From NCBI RefSeq assembly GCF_902497875.1, contig NZ_CABVHY010000015.1, forward strand, positions 108,441 to 172,440: a DNA stretch of 64,000 bases. Direction: 5' to 3'. The notes beneath the pieces were generated by a model, which saw only the letters and a list, made by a program, of their open reading frames with translations, had not been told where the DNA came from and made no database searches. Made by a program: the position numbers and the translations under genes. Below, in pieces: positions 19,198-27,874 of this stretch (position 1 is the stretch's first letter; every line of letters starts with the position of its first letter). This stretch comes from Pseudomonas fluorescens. GTDB taxonomy: Bacteria > Pseudomonadota > Gammaproteobacteria > Pseudomonadales > Pseudomonadaceae.

Positions 19198-21714
19198 ATG
19201 ACGCAAGTCACGGTGAAACAACTGGCCGATGAGGTCAAAACACCGGTAGAGCGCCTGTTGCAGCAGATGCGTGAGGCAGGTCTGCCGCACACCGCCGCCG
19301 AGCAAGATGTGACCGACAGTGAGAAGCAGGCTCTGCTGACTCACTTGAAAAGCAGCCACAAGGCGAAAGTGGAAGAACCGCGCAAGATCACTTTGCAGCG
19401 TAAAACCACCAGCACACTGCGTGTTGCTGGCAGCAAAAGTATCAGCGTTGAAGTCCGCAAGAAGAAAGTCTTCGTACAGCGCAGCCCGGAAGAAATCGAA
19501 GCCGAGCGCAAACGCGAACTGGAAGAACGTCGCGCAGTAGAAAATGCTGCTCGTCAAAAGGCTGAAGAAGAAGCCAAGCGTCGCGCCGAAGAAGAAGCGC
19601 GTCGCCAGCCTGCTACTGCGCAATCGTCCGCAAATGACGCTGTTGCAGCGCCTGCTGTTGTCGCCGCACCTGTGCGTGAAGCCGCTCCTGTAGTGGCTGC
19701 TGCACCGGTTGCCGACGCTCGCAAGCGTGATGAGCAACGTCGCCCGGACAAACCACGCAGTGATGACAGCAGTCGTCGCAGCGATGGCGAGCGCAAAAGC
19801 AATGCTCCGCATCGTGCAACCGTTAAAGAGAAGGCTCCGGCTCCACGCGTTGCCCCTCGTACTACCGACGAAGAAAGCGATAGCTTCCGTCGTGGTGGTC
19901 GCGGCAAGGCCAAGCTGAAGAAACGTAACGCCCACGGTTTCCAGAGCCCAACCGGCCCAGTGGTTCGTGACGTGCAGATCGGCGAGACCATCACTGTTGG
20001 CGAATTGGCCCAGCAGATGTCGGTCAAGGCTGCTGAAGTCATCAAGTTCATGTTCAAGATGGGCACTCCGGCGACCATCAACCAGGTACTCGATCAGGAA
20101 ACTGCTCAACTGGTAGCTGAAGAACTGGGCCACAAAGTGACCCTGGTCAGCGACACCGCCCTGGAAGATTCCCTGGCAGAATCGCTGAAGTTCGAAGGCG
20201 AGGCATTCTCCCGTGCGCCAGTCGTGACCGTAATGGGCCACGTTGACCATGGTAAAACCTCGCTGCTCGACTACATCCGTCGTGCCAAGGTAGCTGCTGG
20301 CGAAGCCGGTGGTATCACCCAGCACATCGGTGCTTACCACGTTGAAACCGAACGCGGCATGGTCACCTTCCTCGACACCCCAGGTCACGCCGCGTTTACC
20401 GCAATGCGTGCTCGTGGTGCCAAGGCGACCGACATCGTGATTCTGGTAGTTGCGGCGGACGACGGCGTAATGCCGCAGACCATCGAAGCTGTTCAGCATG
20501 CCAAGGCTGCCGGTGTTCCACTGGTTGTTGCAGTGAACAAAATCGACAAGCCGGGTGCCGATCTCGATCGTATTCGTAGCGAACTGTCGGTCCACGGCGT
20601 CACGTCCGAAGAATGGGGTGGTGATACTCCGTTCGTTTCAGTGTCCGCGAAAATGGGTACTGGCGTTGACGACCTGCTGGAAGCAGTTCTGCTGCAAGCC
20701 GAGGTTCTCGAGCTGAAAGCAACCCCGTCCGCTCCTGGTCGTGGCGTTGTGGTTGAATCGCGTCTCGACAAAGGTCGTGGTCCGGTTGCAACCGTTCTGG
20801 TTTCTGACGGTACGCTGCGTCAAGGTGACATGGTCCTGGTCGGTTCGAACTTCGGCCGTATCCGGGCGATGCTTGACGAAAACGGCAAGCCGATCAAAGA
20901 AGCCGGTCCATCGATTCCGGTCGAGATTCTCGGCCTGGACGGTACGCCGGAAGCTGGCGACGAGCTGAGCGTAATGACTGACGAGAAGAAGGCGCGTGAA
21001 GTTGCCCTGTTCCGTCAAGGCAAGTTCCGCGAAGTCAAACTGGCTCGTGCTCACGCTGGCAAGCTGGAAAACATCTTCGAGAACATGGGTCAGGAAGAGA
21101 AGAAGACGCTTAACATCGTCCTCAAATCCGACGTCCGTGGCTCGCTGGAAGCTCTGCAGGGCGCCCTCGGCGGCCTGGGTAACGACGAAGTGCAAGTGCG
21201 CGTAGTCGGTGGCGGTGTCGGTGGTATCACCGAGAGCGACGCCAACCTGGCACTGGCCTCCAACGCTGTACTGTTCGGCTTCAACGTGCGTGCCGATGCC
21301 GGCGCGCGCAAGATCGTCGAGCAGGAAGGTCTGGATATGCGTTACTACAACGTGATCTACGACATCATCGAAGACGTCAAGAAAGCCCTTACCGGCATGC
21401 TTGGCAGCGACGTCCGGGAGAACATCCTGGGTATTGCTGAAGTCCGCGACGTGTTCCGTTCGCCGAAGTTTGGTGCGATCGCCGGCTGTATGGTTCTGGA
21501 AGGTGTGGTTCACCGCAACCGTCCGATCCGTGTACTGCGCGAAGACATCGTTATTTTCGAAGGCGAACTCGAATCCCTGCGCCGCTTCAAGGACGATATG
21601 TCCGAAGTGCGTGCCGGCATGGAATGCGGTATCGGCGTCAAGAGCTACAACGACGTCAAGCCGGGCGACAAGATCGAAGTCTTCGAGAAGGTCCAGGTTG
21701 CTCGCAGCCTCTAA
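19198..21714 (+). CDS. infB: Translation initiation factor IF-2
   Basis: 838 residues. The N-terminal IF2 domain is followed by a long low-complexity region rich in Glu, Arg and Ala (about 90-240), a second IF2N domain, and the GTPase domain with G1 motif G-H-V-D-H-G-K-T at 347-354, then D-T-P-G-H and N-K-I-D. Domains II-IV complete the fMet-tRNA binding part. It brings initiator tRNA to the 30S subunit. The GAGGAG ribosome site precedes the ATG. It is notable that the initiator tRNA gene lies upstream of the same cluster. Confidence 0.97.
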   Translation: MTQVTVKQLADEVKTPVERLLQQMREAGLPHTAAEQDVTDSEKQALLTHLKSSHKAKVEEPRKITLQRKTTSTLRVAGSKSISVEVRKKKVFVQRSPEEIEAERKRELEERRAVENAARQKAEEEAKRRAEEEARRQPATAQSSANDAVAAPAVVAAPVREAAPVVAAAPVADARKRDEQRRPDKPRSDDSSRRSDGERKSNAPHRATVKEKAPAPRVAPRTTDEESDSFRRGGRGKAKLKKRNAHGFQSPTGPVVRDVQIGETITVGELAQQMSVKAAEVIKFMFKMGTPATINQVLDQETAQLVAEELGHKVTLVSDTALEDSLAESLKFEGEAFSRAPVVTVMGHVDHGKTSLLDYIRRAKVAAGEAGGITQHIGAYHVETERGMVTFLDTPGHAAFTAMRARGAKATDIVILVVAADDGVMPQTIEAVQHAKAAGVPLVVAVNKIDKPGADLDRIRSELSVHGVTSEEWGGDTPFVSVSAKMGTGVDDLLEAVLLQAEVLELKATPSAPGRGVVVESRLDKGRGPVATVLVSDGTLRQGDMVLVGSNFGRIRAMLDENGKPIKEAGPSIPVEILGLDGTPEAGDELSVMTDEKKAREVALFRQGKFREVKLARAHAGKLENIFENMGQEEKKTLNIVLKSDVRGSLEALQGALGGLGNDEVQVRVVGGGVGGITESDANLALASNAVLFGFNVRADAGARKIVEQEGLDMRYYNVIYDIIEDVKKALTGMLGSDVRENILGIAEVRDVFRSPKFGAIAGCMVLEGVVHRNRPIRVLREDIVIFEGELESLRRFKDDMSEVRAGMECGIGVKSYNDVKPGDKIEVFEKVQVARSL

Positions 21715-21785
21715 GTCGCGAGCTCCAAGAGCCATGGTGGGTCATAGCGTGCAAATGCGCTGCGCTCACTCGGGACTCTAAACGC

Positions 21786-21820
21786 AACGCCCGGTCCGGC
21801 TTCTGCCAGGCCGGGCGTTT
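21786..21820 (+). terminator. Hairpin between infB and rbfA
   Basis: AACGCCCGG pairs with CCGGGCGTT (9 bp), with further internal pairing (GGC-TTCT-GCC). TTT follows. It lies 71 bp after infB and 53 bp before rbfA. It probably reduces or terminates read-through to the distal genes, or marks an mRNA processing boundary. Confidence 0.6.
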
Positions 21821-21873
21821 GCCGCTTTCAGACCACACGGGTTTCACCGTGGGTCAGTGACAGGTAACGATAC

Positions 21874-22275
21874 ATGGCAAAAGAATATAGCCGTACCCAG
21901 CGTATCGGCGATCAGATGCAGCGCGAGCTGGCACAACTGATCCGTCGTGAAGTCAAAGATCCGCGCGTCGGTCTGGTCACCATTACCGCTGTTGAAGTCA
22001 GCCGTGACGTCGGTCACGCCAAGATTTTCATCACCGTGATGGGCCAGGACAACGCCGAGGACATCGCCCAGAGCATCAAGGTGCTCAACTCCGCCGCCGG
22101 CTTCCTGCGTATGCAGCTGGCTCGCGAGATGAAGCTGCGCAGCGTTCCACAGCTGCACTTCCACTACGATGAAAGCGTTGTGCGTGGTGCTCATCTGTCG
22201 GCGTTGATCGAGCGCGCCGTGGCTGAGGACAACCAGCACCCGGTCGCGGCTGAACCAGAAGACGCCAAGGAGTAA
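21874..22275 (+). CDS. rbfA: 30S ribosome-binding factor RbfA
   Basis: 133 residues with the single KH-like fold of RbfA. The N-terminal pattern R-x-x-R-I-G-D-Q-M-Q-R-E-L-A-Q-L-I-R-R-E is followed by V-K-D-P-R and, later, P-x-L-H-F-H-Y-D-E-S. It acts in late 30S maturation and cold adaptation. It lies between infB and truB, with truB starting 3 bp after its stop. Confidence 0.96.
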   Translation: MAKEYSRTQRIGDQMQRELAQLIRREVKDPRVGLVTITAVEVSRDVGHAKIFITVMGQDNAEDIAQSIKVLNSAAGFLRMQLAREMKLRSVPQLHFHYDESVVRGAHLSALIERAVAEDNQHPVAAEPEDAKE

Positions 22276-22278
22276 TCG

Positions 22279-23196
22279 GTGGCTCAGGTCAAACGTATCC
22301 GTCGTAATGTCAGTGGCATCATCCTGCTCGACAAACCGTTGGGGTTTACCTCCAACGCGGCGTTGCAGAAGGTTCGCTGGCTGCTCAATGCCGAGAAGGC
22401 CGGGCATACCGGCAGTCTTGATCCGCTCGCCACTGGCGTGTTGCCGTTGTGCTTCGGTGAGGCCACCAAGTTCTCGCAATACCTGCTCGATTCCGATAAG
22501 GCTTATGAAACCCTGGCGCAACTGGGCAAAACGACCACTACGGCGGATGCCGAAGGTGAAGTTTTGCTGGAACGCCCGGTGACCGTTGGTCGCGCCGATG
22601 TAGAAGCTGTTTTGCCGAACTTTCGTGGTCAAATCAGTCAGATACCACCGATGTACTCGGCCCTCAAGCGTGATGGCCAGCCTTTGTACAAGCTCGCTCG
22701 TGCAGGTGAAGTGGTGGAGCGCGAACCGCGTTCTGTTACTATTGCGCGCTTGGAATTGCTAGCGTTCGAGGGTGATACTGCCCGGCTGGCAGTGGATTGC
22801 AGCAAAGGCACCTATATCCGCACCCTGGTGGAGGATATCGGTGAGCAACTCGGTTGTGGCGCTTACGTGGCAGAATTGCGACGTACCCAGGCCGGGCCTT
22901 TCACGCTGGCCCAGACGGTCACGCTGGAAGAGTTGGAAGCAGTACATGCCGAAGGCGGCAATGAAGCGGTCGATCGCTTCCTGATGCCATCGGACAGCGG
23001 CCTGCTGGATTGGCCGCTGTTGCAGTTCTCGGAGCACAGCTCGTTCTACTGGCTCAACGGCCAACCGGTCCGAGCCCCGGATGCACCGAAGTTCGGCATG
23101 GTACGGGTACAGGATCATAACGGTCGCTTCATCGGTATCGGTGAAGTGAGCGAAGACGGGCGCATCGCGCCGCGTCGACTGATTCGGTCAGAATGA
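22279..23196 (+). CDS. truB: tRNA pseudouridine(55) synthase TruB
   Basis: 305 residues. The catalytic Asp48 lies in G-H-T-G-S-L-D-P-L-A-T-G. The C-terminal PUA-like domain contains the V-R-V-Q-D-H-N-G-R-F-I-G-I-G-E pattern. It converts U55 of tRNA T-loops to pseudouridine. The start is GTG at 22279, with AAGGAG in the end of rbfA 6 bases before it, indicating translational coupling. Confidence 0.96.
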   Translation: MAQVKRIRRNVSGIILLDKPLGFTSNAALQKVRWLLNAEKAGHTGSLDPLATGVLPLCFGEATKFSQYLLDSDKAYETLAQLGKTTTTADAEGEVLLERPVTVGRADVEAVLPNFRGQISQIPPMYSALKRDGQPLYKLARAGEVVEREPRSVTIARLELLAFEGDTARLAVDCSKGTYIRTLVEDIGEQLGCGAYVAELRRTQAGPFTLAQTVTLEELEAVHAEGGNEAVDRFLMPSDSGLLDWPLLQFSEHSSFYWLNGQPVRAPDAPKFGMVRVQDHNGRFIGIGEVSEDGRIAPRRLIRSE

Positions 23197-23246
23197 CCGG
23201 AAGAGGGTGGCTGTTAACAGGCACGGTCACTACTCATTTTTAGATA

Positions 23247-23290
23247 CAGGGATTTGTCCCTGGCCTGTTGAAGCTGTTTCTTTGAAACAG
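23247..23290 (+). promoter_or_regulatory. Structured rpsO leader (candidate S15 operator)
   Basis: Two hairpins lie in tandem in the 117-bp truB-rpsO gap. CAGGGA-TTTG-TCCCTG occupies 23247-23262 and CTGTTTC-TTT-GAAACAG occupies 23274-23290, ending 23 bases before the rpsO ATG. S15 represses its own mRNA through leader structures in several bacteria. The identity of this structure is inferred from position only. Confidence 0.45.
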
Positions 23291-23313
23291 TTTCCTGATA
23301 AAAGGATTGCCTC

Positions 23314-23583
23314 ATGGCTCTCGACGTTCAAGAAAAAGCTCAAATCGTAGCTGACTACCAGCAAGCTGTTGGTGACACTGGTTCGCCAGAAGTGCAAGTT
23401 GCACTGCTGACCCACAACATCAACAAACTGCAAGGTCACTTCAAGGCCAACGGTAAAGATCACCACTCCCGTCGTGGTCTGATCCGCATGGTAAACCAGC
23501 GTCGCAAGCTGCTGGACTACCTGAAAGGCAAGGATCTGGGTCGTTACCAGGCTCTGATCGGTCGCCTGGGTCTGCGTCGCTAA
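23314..23583 (+). CDS. rpsO: 30S ribosomal protein S15
   Basis: 89 residues, the standard S15 length. The characteristic stretches are T-G-S-P-E-V-Q-V-A-L-L-T near residue 22, F-K-x-N-x-K-D-H-H-S-R-R-G-L near 42, and the C-terminal Y-x-x-L-I-x-R-L-G-L-R-R. It binds the 16S rRNA central domain early in assembly. An AAAGGA ribosome site precedes the ATG. It lies upstream of pnp, as in E. coli. Confidence 0.98.
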   Translation: MALDVQEKAQIVADYQQAVGDTGSPEVQVALLTHNINKLQGHFKANGKDHHSRRGLIRMVNQRRKLLDYLKGKDLGRYQALIGRLGLRR

Positions 23584-23613
23584 TAAGCGATTGCGCTAGA
23601 GGTTGGTTGTTTG

Positions 23614-23646
23614 CTGTGCGTCAGTGGGTTTCCCGCTGGCGCATGG
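23614..23646 (+). promoter_or_regulatory. Long hairpin between rpsO and pnp
   Basis: GCGTCAGTGGG (23618-23628) pairs with CCCGCTGGCGC (23632-23642) around a TTT loop: 11 pairs including two G-U. The stem can be extended by about 4 more pairs on the outside. There is no T-tract. In E. coli the equivalent region holds an RNase III site that starts pnp autoregulation; a like role here is inference. Confidence 0.5.
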
Positions 23647-23777
23647 CAGGCTCCCAGCCTCAAGTTTTATCTGGATACACGTTTTACCCTGGACAGGCGT
23701 TGGGCCGATTCCCGACATTGCCCAAGAATTTCGCAAGAAGACAAGTTCCCCAAGAGCCACAAAGAAGGTAGGACACC

Positions 23778-25883
23778 GTGAACCCGGTAATCAAAAAATT
23801 CCAGTTCGGTCAGTCGACCGTTACCCTCGAGACCGGCCGTATCGCCCGTCAGGCCTCCGGCGCAGTATTGGTCACCGTTGACGACGACGTCAGCGTGTTG
23901 GTGACTGTCGTCGGTGCCAAACAAGCCGATCCAGGCAAGGGCTTCTTCCCTCTGTCTGTTCACTACCAGGAAAAGACTTACGCTGCCGGTAAGATCCCTG
24001 GCGGTTTCTTCAAGCGCGAAGGCCGTCCTTCCGAGAAAGAAACCCTGACTTCCCGACTGATCGACCGTCCGATCCGTCCGCTGTTCCCGGAAGGTTTCAT
24101 GAACGAAGTGCAGGTTGTCTGCACCGTTCTGTCCACCAGCAAAAAGACTGATCCAGACGTTGCTGCAATGATTGGTACGTCTGCTGCGCTGGCAATCTCC
24201 GGTATTCCGTTCGATGGCCCGATCGGCGCTGCCCGCGTTGCGTTCCACGAAAGCACCGGCTACCTGCTGAACCCGACTTACGAACAATTGAAAGCTTCGA
24301 GCCTGGACATGGTCGTTGCCGGTACTTCGGAAGCTGTGTTGATGGTTGAATCGGAAGCCAAAGAGCTGACCGAAGACCAGATGCTGGGTGCCGTACTGTT
24401 TGCTCACGACGAGTTCCAGGTGGTGATCAACGCCGTTAAAGAACTGGCCGCCGAAGCTGCCAAGCCGACCTGGACCTGGGCTCCTGCGCCTGAAGCCACT
24501 GCTCTGCTGGGCGCTATCCGTGCCGAGTTCGGCGACGCGATCTCCCAGGCTTACGCCATCACCGTCAAGGCTGACCGTTACACTCGCCTGGGCGAACTGA
24601 AAGACCAGGTGGTTGCCACGCTGTCCGGCGCAGAAGGCCAACCGACTTCGGCTGAAGTCAAAGCCGCTTTCGGTGAAATCGAATACCGCACCGTTCGCGA
24701 AAACATCGTTAACGGCAAGCCACGTATCGACGGCCGCGACACCAAGACCGTTCGTCCGCTGAACATCGAAGTTGGCGTTCTGCCGAAGACCCACGGTTCG
24801 GCTCTGTTCACCCGTGGCGAAACTCAGGCTCTGGTAGTCGCGACTCTGGGTACTGCCCGTGACGCACAGCTGCTGGACACCCTGGAAGGCGAGAAAAAAG
24901 ACCCGTTCATGCTGCACTACAACTTCCCTCCGTTCTCGGTAGGTGAGTGTGGTCGCATGGGTGGCGCCGGTCGTCGCGAAATCGGTCACGGTCGTCTGGC
25001 TCGTCGTTCGGTTCAGGCCATGCTGCCTGCCGCCGACGTGTTCCCGTACACCATCCGTGTTGTGTCGGAAATCACCGAGTCCAACGGTTCCAGCTCCATG
25101 GCTTCGGTCTGCGGTGCTTCCCTGGCTCTGATGGACGCCGGTGTGCCGATGAAGGCACCGGTTGCTGGTATCGCCATGGGTCTGGTCAAGGAAGGCGAGA
25201 AATTCGCCGTGCTGACCGACATCCTGGGTGACGAAGACCACCTGGGCGACATGGACTTCAAAGTAGCCGGTACCGCCAAAGGTGTTACCGCGCTGCAGAT
25301 GGACATCAAGATCAAAGGCATCACCGAAGAAATCATGGAAATCGCTCTGGGCCAAGCCCTGGAAGCGCGCCTGAATATCCTCGGCCAGATGAACCAGATC
25401 ATTGCTCAGTCCCGCACCGAGCTGTCGGAAAATGCTCCGACCATGATCGCGATGAAAATCGACACCGACAAAATCCGTGATGTCATCGGTAAAGGCGGCG
25501 CGACCATTCGTGCGATCTGTGAAGAGACCAAGGCTTCGATCGACATCGAAGACGACGGCTCGATCAAGATCTTCGGCGAAACCAAGGAAGCGGCTGAAGC
25601 GGCTCGTCAGCGCGTTCTGGGCATCACCGCTGAAGCTGAAATCGGCAAGATCTACGTGGGCAAGGTTGAGCGCATCGTCGACTTCGGCGCATTCGTCAAC
25701 ATCCTGCCTGGCAAGGACGGTCTGGTGCACATCTCGATGCTGAGCGACGCTCGCGTAGAGAAAGTGACCGACATCCTGAAAGAAGGCCAGGAAGTGGAAG
25801 TTCTGGTACTGGACGTGGACAACCGCGGCCGTATCAAGCTGTCCATCAAGGACGTAGCAGCAGCCAAGGCTTCGGGCGTTTAA
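23778..25883 (+). CDS. pnp: Polyribonucleotide nucleotidyltransferase (PNPase)
   Basis: 701 residues. Two RNase PH domains (about 10-140 and 310-550) are separated by an alpha-helical segment. A KH domain with V-I-G-K-G-G-A-T-I-R near 570 and an S1 domain from about 620 follow. It degrades RNA 3' to 5' with phosphate and is a degradosome partner. The start is GTG at 23778; GTAGGACACC upstream provides a weak ribosome site, and relatives begin M-N-P-V-I-K-K-F. A strong terminator follows at 25913. Confidence 0.97.
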   Translation: MNPVIKKFQFGQSTVTLETGRIARQASGAVLVTVDDDVSVLVTVVGAKQADPGKGFFPLSVHYQEKTYAAGKIPGGFFKREGRPSEKETLTSRLIDRPIRPLFPEGFMNEVQVVCTVLSTSKKTDPDVAAMIGTSAALAISGIPFDGPIGAARVAFHESTGYLLNPTYEQLKASSLDMVVAGTSEAVLMVESEAKELTEDQMLGAVLFAHDEFQVVINAVKELAAEAAKPTWTWAPAPEATALLGAIRAEFGDAISQAYAITVKADRYTRLGELKDQVVATLSGAEGQPTSAEVKAAFGEIEYRTVRENIVNGKPRIDGRDTKTVRPLNIEVGVLPKTHGSALFTRGETQALVVATLGTARDAQLLDTLEGEKKDPFMLHYNFPPFSVGECGRMGGAGRREIGHGRLARRSVQAMLPAADVFPYTIRVVSEITESNGSSSMASVCGASLALMDAGVPMKAPVAGIAMGLVKEGEKFAVLTDILGDEDHLGDMDFKVAGTAKGVTALQMDIKIKGITEEIMEIALGQALEARLNILGQMNQIIAQSRTELSENAPTMIAMKIDTDKIRDVIGKGGATIRAICEETKASIDIEDDGSIKIFGETKEAAEAARQRVLGITAEAEIGKIYVGKVERIVDFGAFVNILPGKDGLVHISMLSDARVEKVTDILKEGQEVEVLVLDVDNRGRIKLSIKDVAAAKASGV

Positions 25884-25912
25884 TTACCCCCACGCTTAGC
25901 GCTTGATCAAGC

Positions 25913-25940
25913 AAACGCCCCGACTGGTTCGGGGCGTTTT
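25913..25940 (+). terminator. Intrinsic terminator after pnp
   Basis: An 11-bp perfect stem AAACGCCCCGA / TCGGGGCGTTT with a CTGGT loop and a trailing T. It starts 30 bases after the stop and closes the long rimP-pnp cluster. Confidence 0.8.
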
Positions 25941-25960
25941 GCTGTGTGCAGGAAAGTCAA

Positions 25961-26058
25961 AAGATCGCAGCCTGCGGCAGCTCCTACAGGTCTTGCGTAC
26001 GACCGCAATTACGCGGGTGGACCGGATCGGCGTAGGAGCTGCCGCAGGCTGCGATCTT
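25961..26058. repeat. REP doublet, family A
   Basis: Two perfect 27-bp inverted arms (25961-25987, beginning AAGATCGCAGCC, and 26032-26058) around a 44-base spacer. Each arm holds the palindromic core GCAGCCTGCGGCAGC. The same arms recur at 42144-42243 and in degraded form at 51538-51614. The layout is that of a REPIN-type element lying between pnp and tRNA-Thr. Confidence 0.85.
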
Positions 26059-26101
26059 GGCAGTTGCCTGACCTTGATGTCAGTGCTAGGTTTAGCCCAG
26101 C

Positions 26102-26177
26102 GCCGGTGTAGCTCAGTCGGTAGAGCAGCGCACTCGTAACGCGAAGGTCGCAGGTTCGATTCCTGTCTCCGGCACCA
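26102..26177 (+). tRNA. tRNA-Thr (CGT)
   Basis: 76 nt including CCA. Anticodon CGT lies in the loop CTCGTAA. The D-arm is TAGCTCAGTCGGTAGAGCA and the T-arm GCAGG-TTCGATT-CCTGT. The acceptor GCCGGTG pairs with CTCCGGC apart from one U-U at position 6. The anticodon stem is also imperfect (A31-C39), as in some threonine tRNAs with this anticodon, so I call it functional. Confidence 0.92.
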
Positions 26178-26310
26178 GCGAGACTTGTTTTCAGATGATC
26201 CCGAATGGTTCTGAAGGCCAGACAAACCGGGCTTCAAACGGTTTTTTTGCGTCAGAGAGATCCTTGATGATCCAGATCCATCTTCCATTCCCCAGATCAG
26301 CGAGAACGAC

Positions 26311-26616
26311 ATGACTGTTAAAGAATTGACACAAGAAGCCAGGCACGAAGAAGCCCTCAAGAAGTACGTGCTTGATGCGCCCCAGTTGGTGGAAGAGATC
26401 AAGGACTTGAGTCCCGACGATCAGAAAGACCAGATCCAGTGGGCATTCGAGGACGAGGCAGAAGCTCAGGGCTTGCAGCCGTGGGAACTGACCCTCAAGT
26501 ACACCACGAGCCCCGAAGAGTTCGAGGCCGCGCGCCTGGCGCTGCACAAGGAAGCGGCAGAGGTCCTGGGCGTCGAGTGGGAAGAGTACTGCGAGATGAA
26601 CAATCTGGTCGTTTGA
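26311..26616 (+). CDS. Small acidic protein, possibly DUF6388
   Basis: 101 residues, strongly acidic, all helical in appearance, with no signal peptide or membrane segment. Conserved-looking stretches include Q-P-W-E-L-T-L-K-Y near residue 56 and the end V-E-W-E-E-Y-C-E-M-N-N-L. I recall similar Pseudomonas proteins placed in DUF6388, but am not certain. The function is unknown. The gene stands alone after tRNA-Thr, with GAGAACGAC before the ATG, and is followed 7 bp later by an inverted repeat and then the convergent nadC. Confidence 0.7.
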   Translation: MTVKELTQEARHEEALKKYVLDAPQLVEEIKDLSPDDQKDQIQWAFEDEAEAQGLQPWELTLKYTTSPEEFEAARLALHKEAAEVLGVEWEEYCEMNNLVV

Positions 26617-26623
26617 CAGCAAC

Positions 26624-26681
26624 TTCAAGCTGCAAGCCATAAGCTGCGTGTCTAAACCCAGCTTGCGGCTTACAGCTTGAA
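26624..26681. repeat. Inverted repeat, AAGCTT-rich family (D)
   Basis: TTCAAGCTGCAAGCCATAAGC (from 26624) is complementary to CAGCTTGCGGCTTACAGCTTGAA (26659-26681) with a few mismatches. A related pair lies at 55152-55201. Placed between two convergent genes (26311-26616 and nadC), it could act as a bidirectional mRNA end. Confidence 0.6.
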
Positions 26682-26696
26682 GCTTGCAACTGCTCC

Positions 26697-27545
26697 TCAG
26701 ATACTGAGGCGCATCGACAGATCGACTGCCTTCACATCCTTGGTCATTGCCCCGATAGAGATGTAGTCCACACCGGTTTCGGCAATCGGCAGCAAGGTGC
26801 TTTCGTTGATCCCGCCGCTTGCCTCTAGCTTGGACCTGCCAGCGTTGAGGCGCACCGCTTCGCGCATGTCATCGAGGCTCAGTTCGTCGAGCATGATGAT
26901 GTCGGCACCGGCATCGAGCGCCTCCTTCAACTCCTCAAGACTTTCCACCTCAACTTCCACCGGCTTGCCCGGGGCGATCTTGTGGGCGGCACTGATTGCC
27001 TGCGCGATGCCACCGCAGGCGGCGATATGGTTTTCCTTGATCAGGAAGGCGTCGTACAGGCCGATACGGTGGTTGTGGCAGCCACCGCAGGTGACGGCGT
27101 ACTTCTGCGCCAGGCGCAGCCCAGGCAGCGTTTTGCGGGTATCCAGCAGTTTGACTTGAGTCTCGGCGACGTGATCGGCGTAGTACTGCGCCCGGGTGGC
27201 AACCCCGGAGAGCAACTGCAGGAAATTCAGCGCGCAACGTTCGCCGCTGAGGAGCGAACGAGCGGGGCCCTCGAGGTGAAACAGCACCTGATTGGGGCTG
27301 ACCCGCTCACCGTCACGTACCTGCCAATGCACCGCAACCCGAGGGTCCAGTTGCCGAAACACCGAATCGACCCAGGCGGTGCCGCTGATGACAGCAGCAT
27401 CGCGGGTGATGATGGTGGCTTTGGCCAGGCGTCCGGCCGGGATCAGTTGGGCGGTGATATCGCCGCTGCCGATGTCTTCAAGCAACGCACGGCGCACGTT
27501 GGCTTCGATTTCGGCGGTCAGGTCGGCGAGATGTAGATTCGGCAT
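26697..27545 (-). CDS. nadC: Nicotinate-nucleotide pyrophosphorylase (carboxylating)
   Basis: 282 residues. It converts quinolinate and PRPP to nicotinate mononucleotide with loss of CO2 in NAD synthesis. Typical motifs are E-D-I-G-S-G-D-I-T near residue 22, L-D-T-R-K-T-L-P-G-L-R near 140, the H-R-I-G-L-Y-D-A-F-L-I-K-E-N-H segment and a C-terminal E-A-S-G-G-I-N. The start is the ATG at 27545, where homologues begin M-P-N-L; the open frame runs 31 codons further. It is transcribed away from the DUF1631 gene. Confidence 0.96.
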   Translation of the reverse strand: MPNLHLADLTAEIEANVRRALLEDIGSGDITAQLIPAGRLAKATIITRDAAVISGTAWVDSVFRQLDPRVAVHWQVRDGERVSPNQVLFHLEGPARSLLSGERCALNFLQLLSGVATRAQYYADHVAETQVKLLDTRKTLPGLRLAQKYAVTCGGCHNHRIGLYDAFLIKENHIAACGGIAQAISAAHKIAPGKPVEVEVESLEELKEALDAGADIIMLDELSLDDMREAVRLNAGRSKLEASGGINESTLLPIAETGVDYISIGAMTKDVKAVDLSMRLSI

Positions 27546-27874
27546 AACGGGCTCCACAAACAAAGTGGCTCGATTATAGGGCCATGCCGTGAGCGAACCC
27601 AAGGCGCCAACACCTTCACTTCGCTCTGAAGCCTGCATTTGGTCGCATCAGTGGAGCCGATCGGCCTGGGTGAGACGTCCCGGCGTGAGGCCTGTTTCAA
27701 AATGAAATGCAAGGGTTGCTAGCATAGGCGGTATCTTTTGCAAGATAATCTGCCTTGTAATTGACGTCATGGCTTTGACGTCTTTGCGATCCGTAAGCTT
27801 CAGTTCAGTGTTTCGGCACTCGTTCACTGTATGCGTTGAGACGGAACCAGGAATCACCGTTACAGGAGACTTGG
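27546..27874. other. Divergent intergenic region nadC / DUF1631
   Basis: 329 bp without a supported gene. It must hold the promoters for both flanking genes. A CAGGAG ribosome site for the rightward gene is at 27863-27868. I see no strong palindrome or REP element here. Confidence 0.6.

Noticed and set aside
25961..26058. Palindromic repeats considered as CRISPR repeats
   Set aside because: Only two inverted arms occur per site, with no array of direct repeats and unique spacers and no cas genes.
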